Shown one piece after another: positions 18,925 through 19,437 of a stretch of DNA of 19,437 nt; position 1 is the stretch's first letter, and every line of letters begins with the position of its first letter. A program made the translations under genes and the position numbers. The stretch covers positions 1 through 19,437 of the forward strand of contig CAIXMG010000078.1 of the NCBI GenBank assembly GCA_903920485.1, written 5' to 3'. Source of the stretch: an uncultured bacterium (lineage in GTDB: Bacteria > Patescibacteriota > Minisyncoccia > Phycocordibacterales > UBA1006). The notes under the pieces were generated by a model. The model saw only the letters and a list, made by a program, of their open reading frames with translations. It was not told the origin of the DNA and searched no databases.

Positions 18925-18942
18925 TGACATAATATCTGTATG
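18925..18942 (+). promoter_or_regulatory. Leaderless-type promoter of the EgtD-like gene
   Basis: Extended -10 TG-A-CATAAT (hexamer 18928-18933) lies six nt (ATCTGT) before the ATG at 18940. Confidence 0.6.
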
Positions 18943-19437
18943 GAAACTGAAAAATACAATCAGGAATGGTTCAGAAATAGAGCATTCAAATCACTTAGAA
19001 AAATTTCAGACGGTGTTTGGGATTATTCTGATTCACTTTTGATTTATATTTCATCTGGAGCTGAAGTATATGAACAACTCCAAGAAGTAGACACTCCCTA
19101 TTTCAAACTGGTGACAAAGCCAGAACATGAATATCTGCAATCAATCGCAAAGAACGTCGCCGACATGCTTCCTGATCATTTTGAATATATTGATCTCGGT
19201 CCAGGCACTGAACATAAAGAGCAGTTTCTTTTTGATGAACTAAAGAAACAAGGAAAGACGTTTACTTATATTCCTGTAGACATAAGCGACCATTTCCTTG
19301 ATGTTGCCGAATCACATGCTAAAAATCAAGGTATTGCCATACGAAGAATAAAGGCTTCTTTTGAAGAATTGCCTAAACTATTAGGACTACCAACTGTTCT
19401 TCGGTTCGTTTCTATCGGTCTGACATTTTCAAATTAC
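18940..19437 (+). CDS. EgtD-like SAM-dependent methyltransferase (5' part, cut by window end)
   Basis: Open from ATG 18940 to the window edge (166 codons, no stop). The protein begins METEKYNQEWFRNRAFK. It contains a SAM-binding motif YIDLGPGTEHKEQFLFDEL (about 86-104), then TYIPVDISDHFLDVAESHA, then GLPTVLRFVSIGLTFSNY at the end. This order (DLGPG, PVDIS, then FxSIGxTFxN) is the pattern of the histidine-specific methyltransferase family (EgtD/DUF2260), which makes hercynine for ergothioneine. CPR members may methylate something else. The DNA is more AT-rich than the genes to its left. The C-terminal half, which carries substrate-binding residues, is outside the window. Confidence 0.8.
   Translation, partial: METEKYNQEWFRNRAFKSLRKISDGVWDYSDSLLIYISSGAEVYEQLQEVDTPYFKLVTKPEHEYLQSIAKNVADMLPDHFEYIDLGPGTEHKEQFLFDELKKQGKTFTYIPVDISDHFLDVAESHAKNQGIAIRRIKASFEELPKLLGLPTVLRFVSIGLTFSNY

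Overview
The window looks like a piece of a Candidate Phyla Radiation (Patescibacteria) genome. It has a compact gene set, many short conserved-unknown proteins, a non-oxidative pentose-phosphate cluster, a cysteine-free MutY-type glycosylase with the C-terminal style I associate with CPR bacteria, and very short intergenic regions. TGA is used as a stop (for example at 3635-3637 and 11827-11829), so the TGA-as-glycine code of Gracilibacteria/Absconditabacteria is not in use. The lineage is an inference from protein character only; no rRNA or marker-protein set is present.

Layout. 69-1568: an ABC-F ATPase whose second ATPase domain is broken. 1707-4344 (minus): a five-gene cluster rpiB, SemiSWEET, ribulose-phosphate 3-epimerase-like, nucleoside deoxyribosyltransferase-like, transketolase N-terminal subunit. 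It links sugar uptake, (deoxy)ribose handling and the non-oxidative pentose phosphate pathway. 4442-5785: DEAD-box RNA helicase with an N-terminal RGG tail and a structured leader. 6016-7386: orphan 456-aa protein. 7444-8478: GAPDH. 8546-10261: large ParB/DGQHR-like protein. 10356-10943: DNA-3-methyladenine glycosylase I. 11058-12125 (plus): three small unknown or membrane proteins. 12175-15165: UvrD-type helicase fused to a RecB/AddB-type Fe-S nuclease. 15266-15688: small unknown protein. 15739-16632: MutY-like glycosylase carrying an in-frame palindromic repeat. 16669-17028: MscL. 17084-17494: secreted small protein. 17557-17978: MsrB with a frameshift. 17978-18616: LysE-family exporter. 18748-18835: tRNA-Ser(GGA). 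18940-end: EgtD-like methyltransferase, cut by the window edge.

The most striking signal is regulatory. Nine genes have a -10 hexamer 6-8 nt before the ATG, and eight of these have an extended TGn. Transcripts should therefore begin at, or within about two nucleotides of, the start codon (leaderless mRNAs). At three junctions the upstream gene's terminator T-run runs directly into the next promoter's extended -10, and several stop codons lie inside or at the edge of terminator stems. By contrast, three plus-strand unknown genes have TTGACA/TTGACG -35 boxes and 30-50 nt leaders. DNA repair is well represented (Tag, MutY, helicase-nuclease), as is redox and osmotic stress protection (MsrB, MscL).
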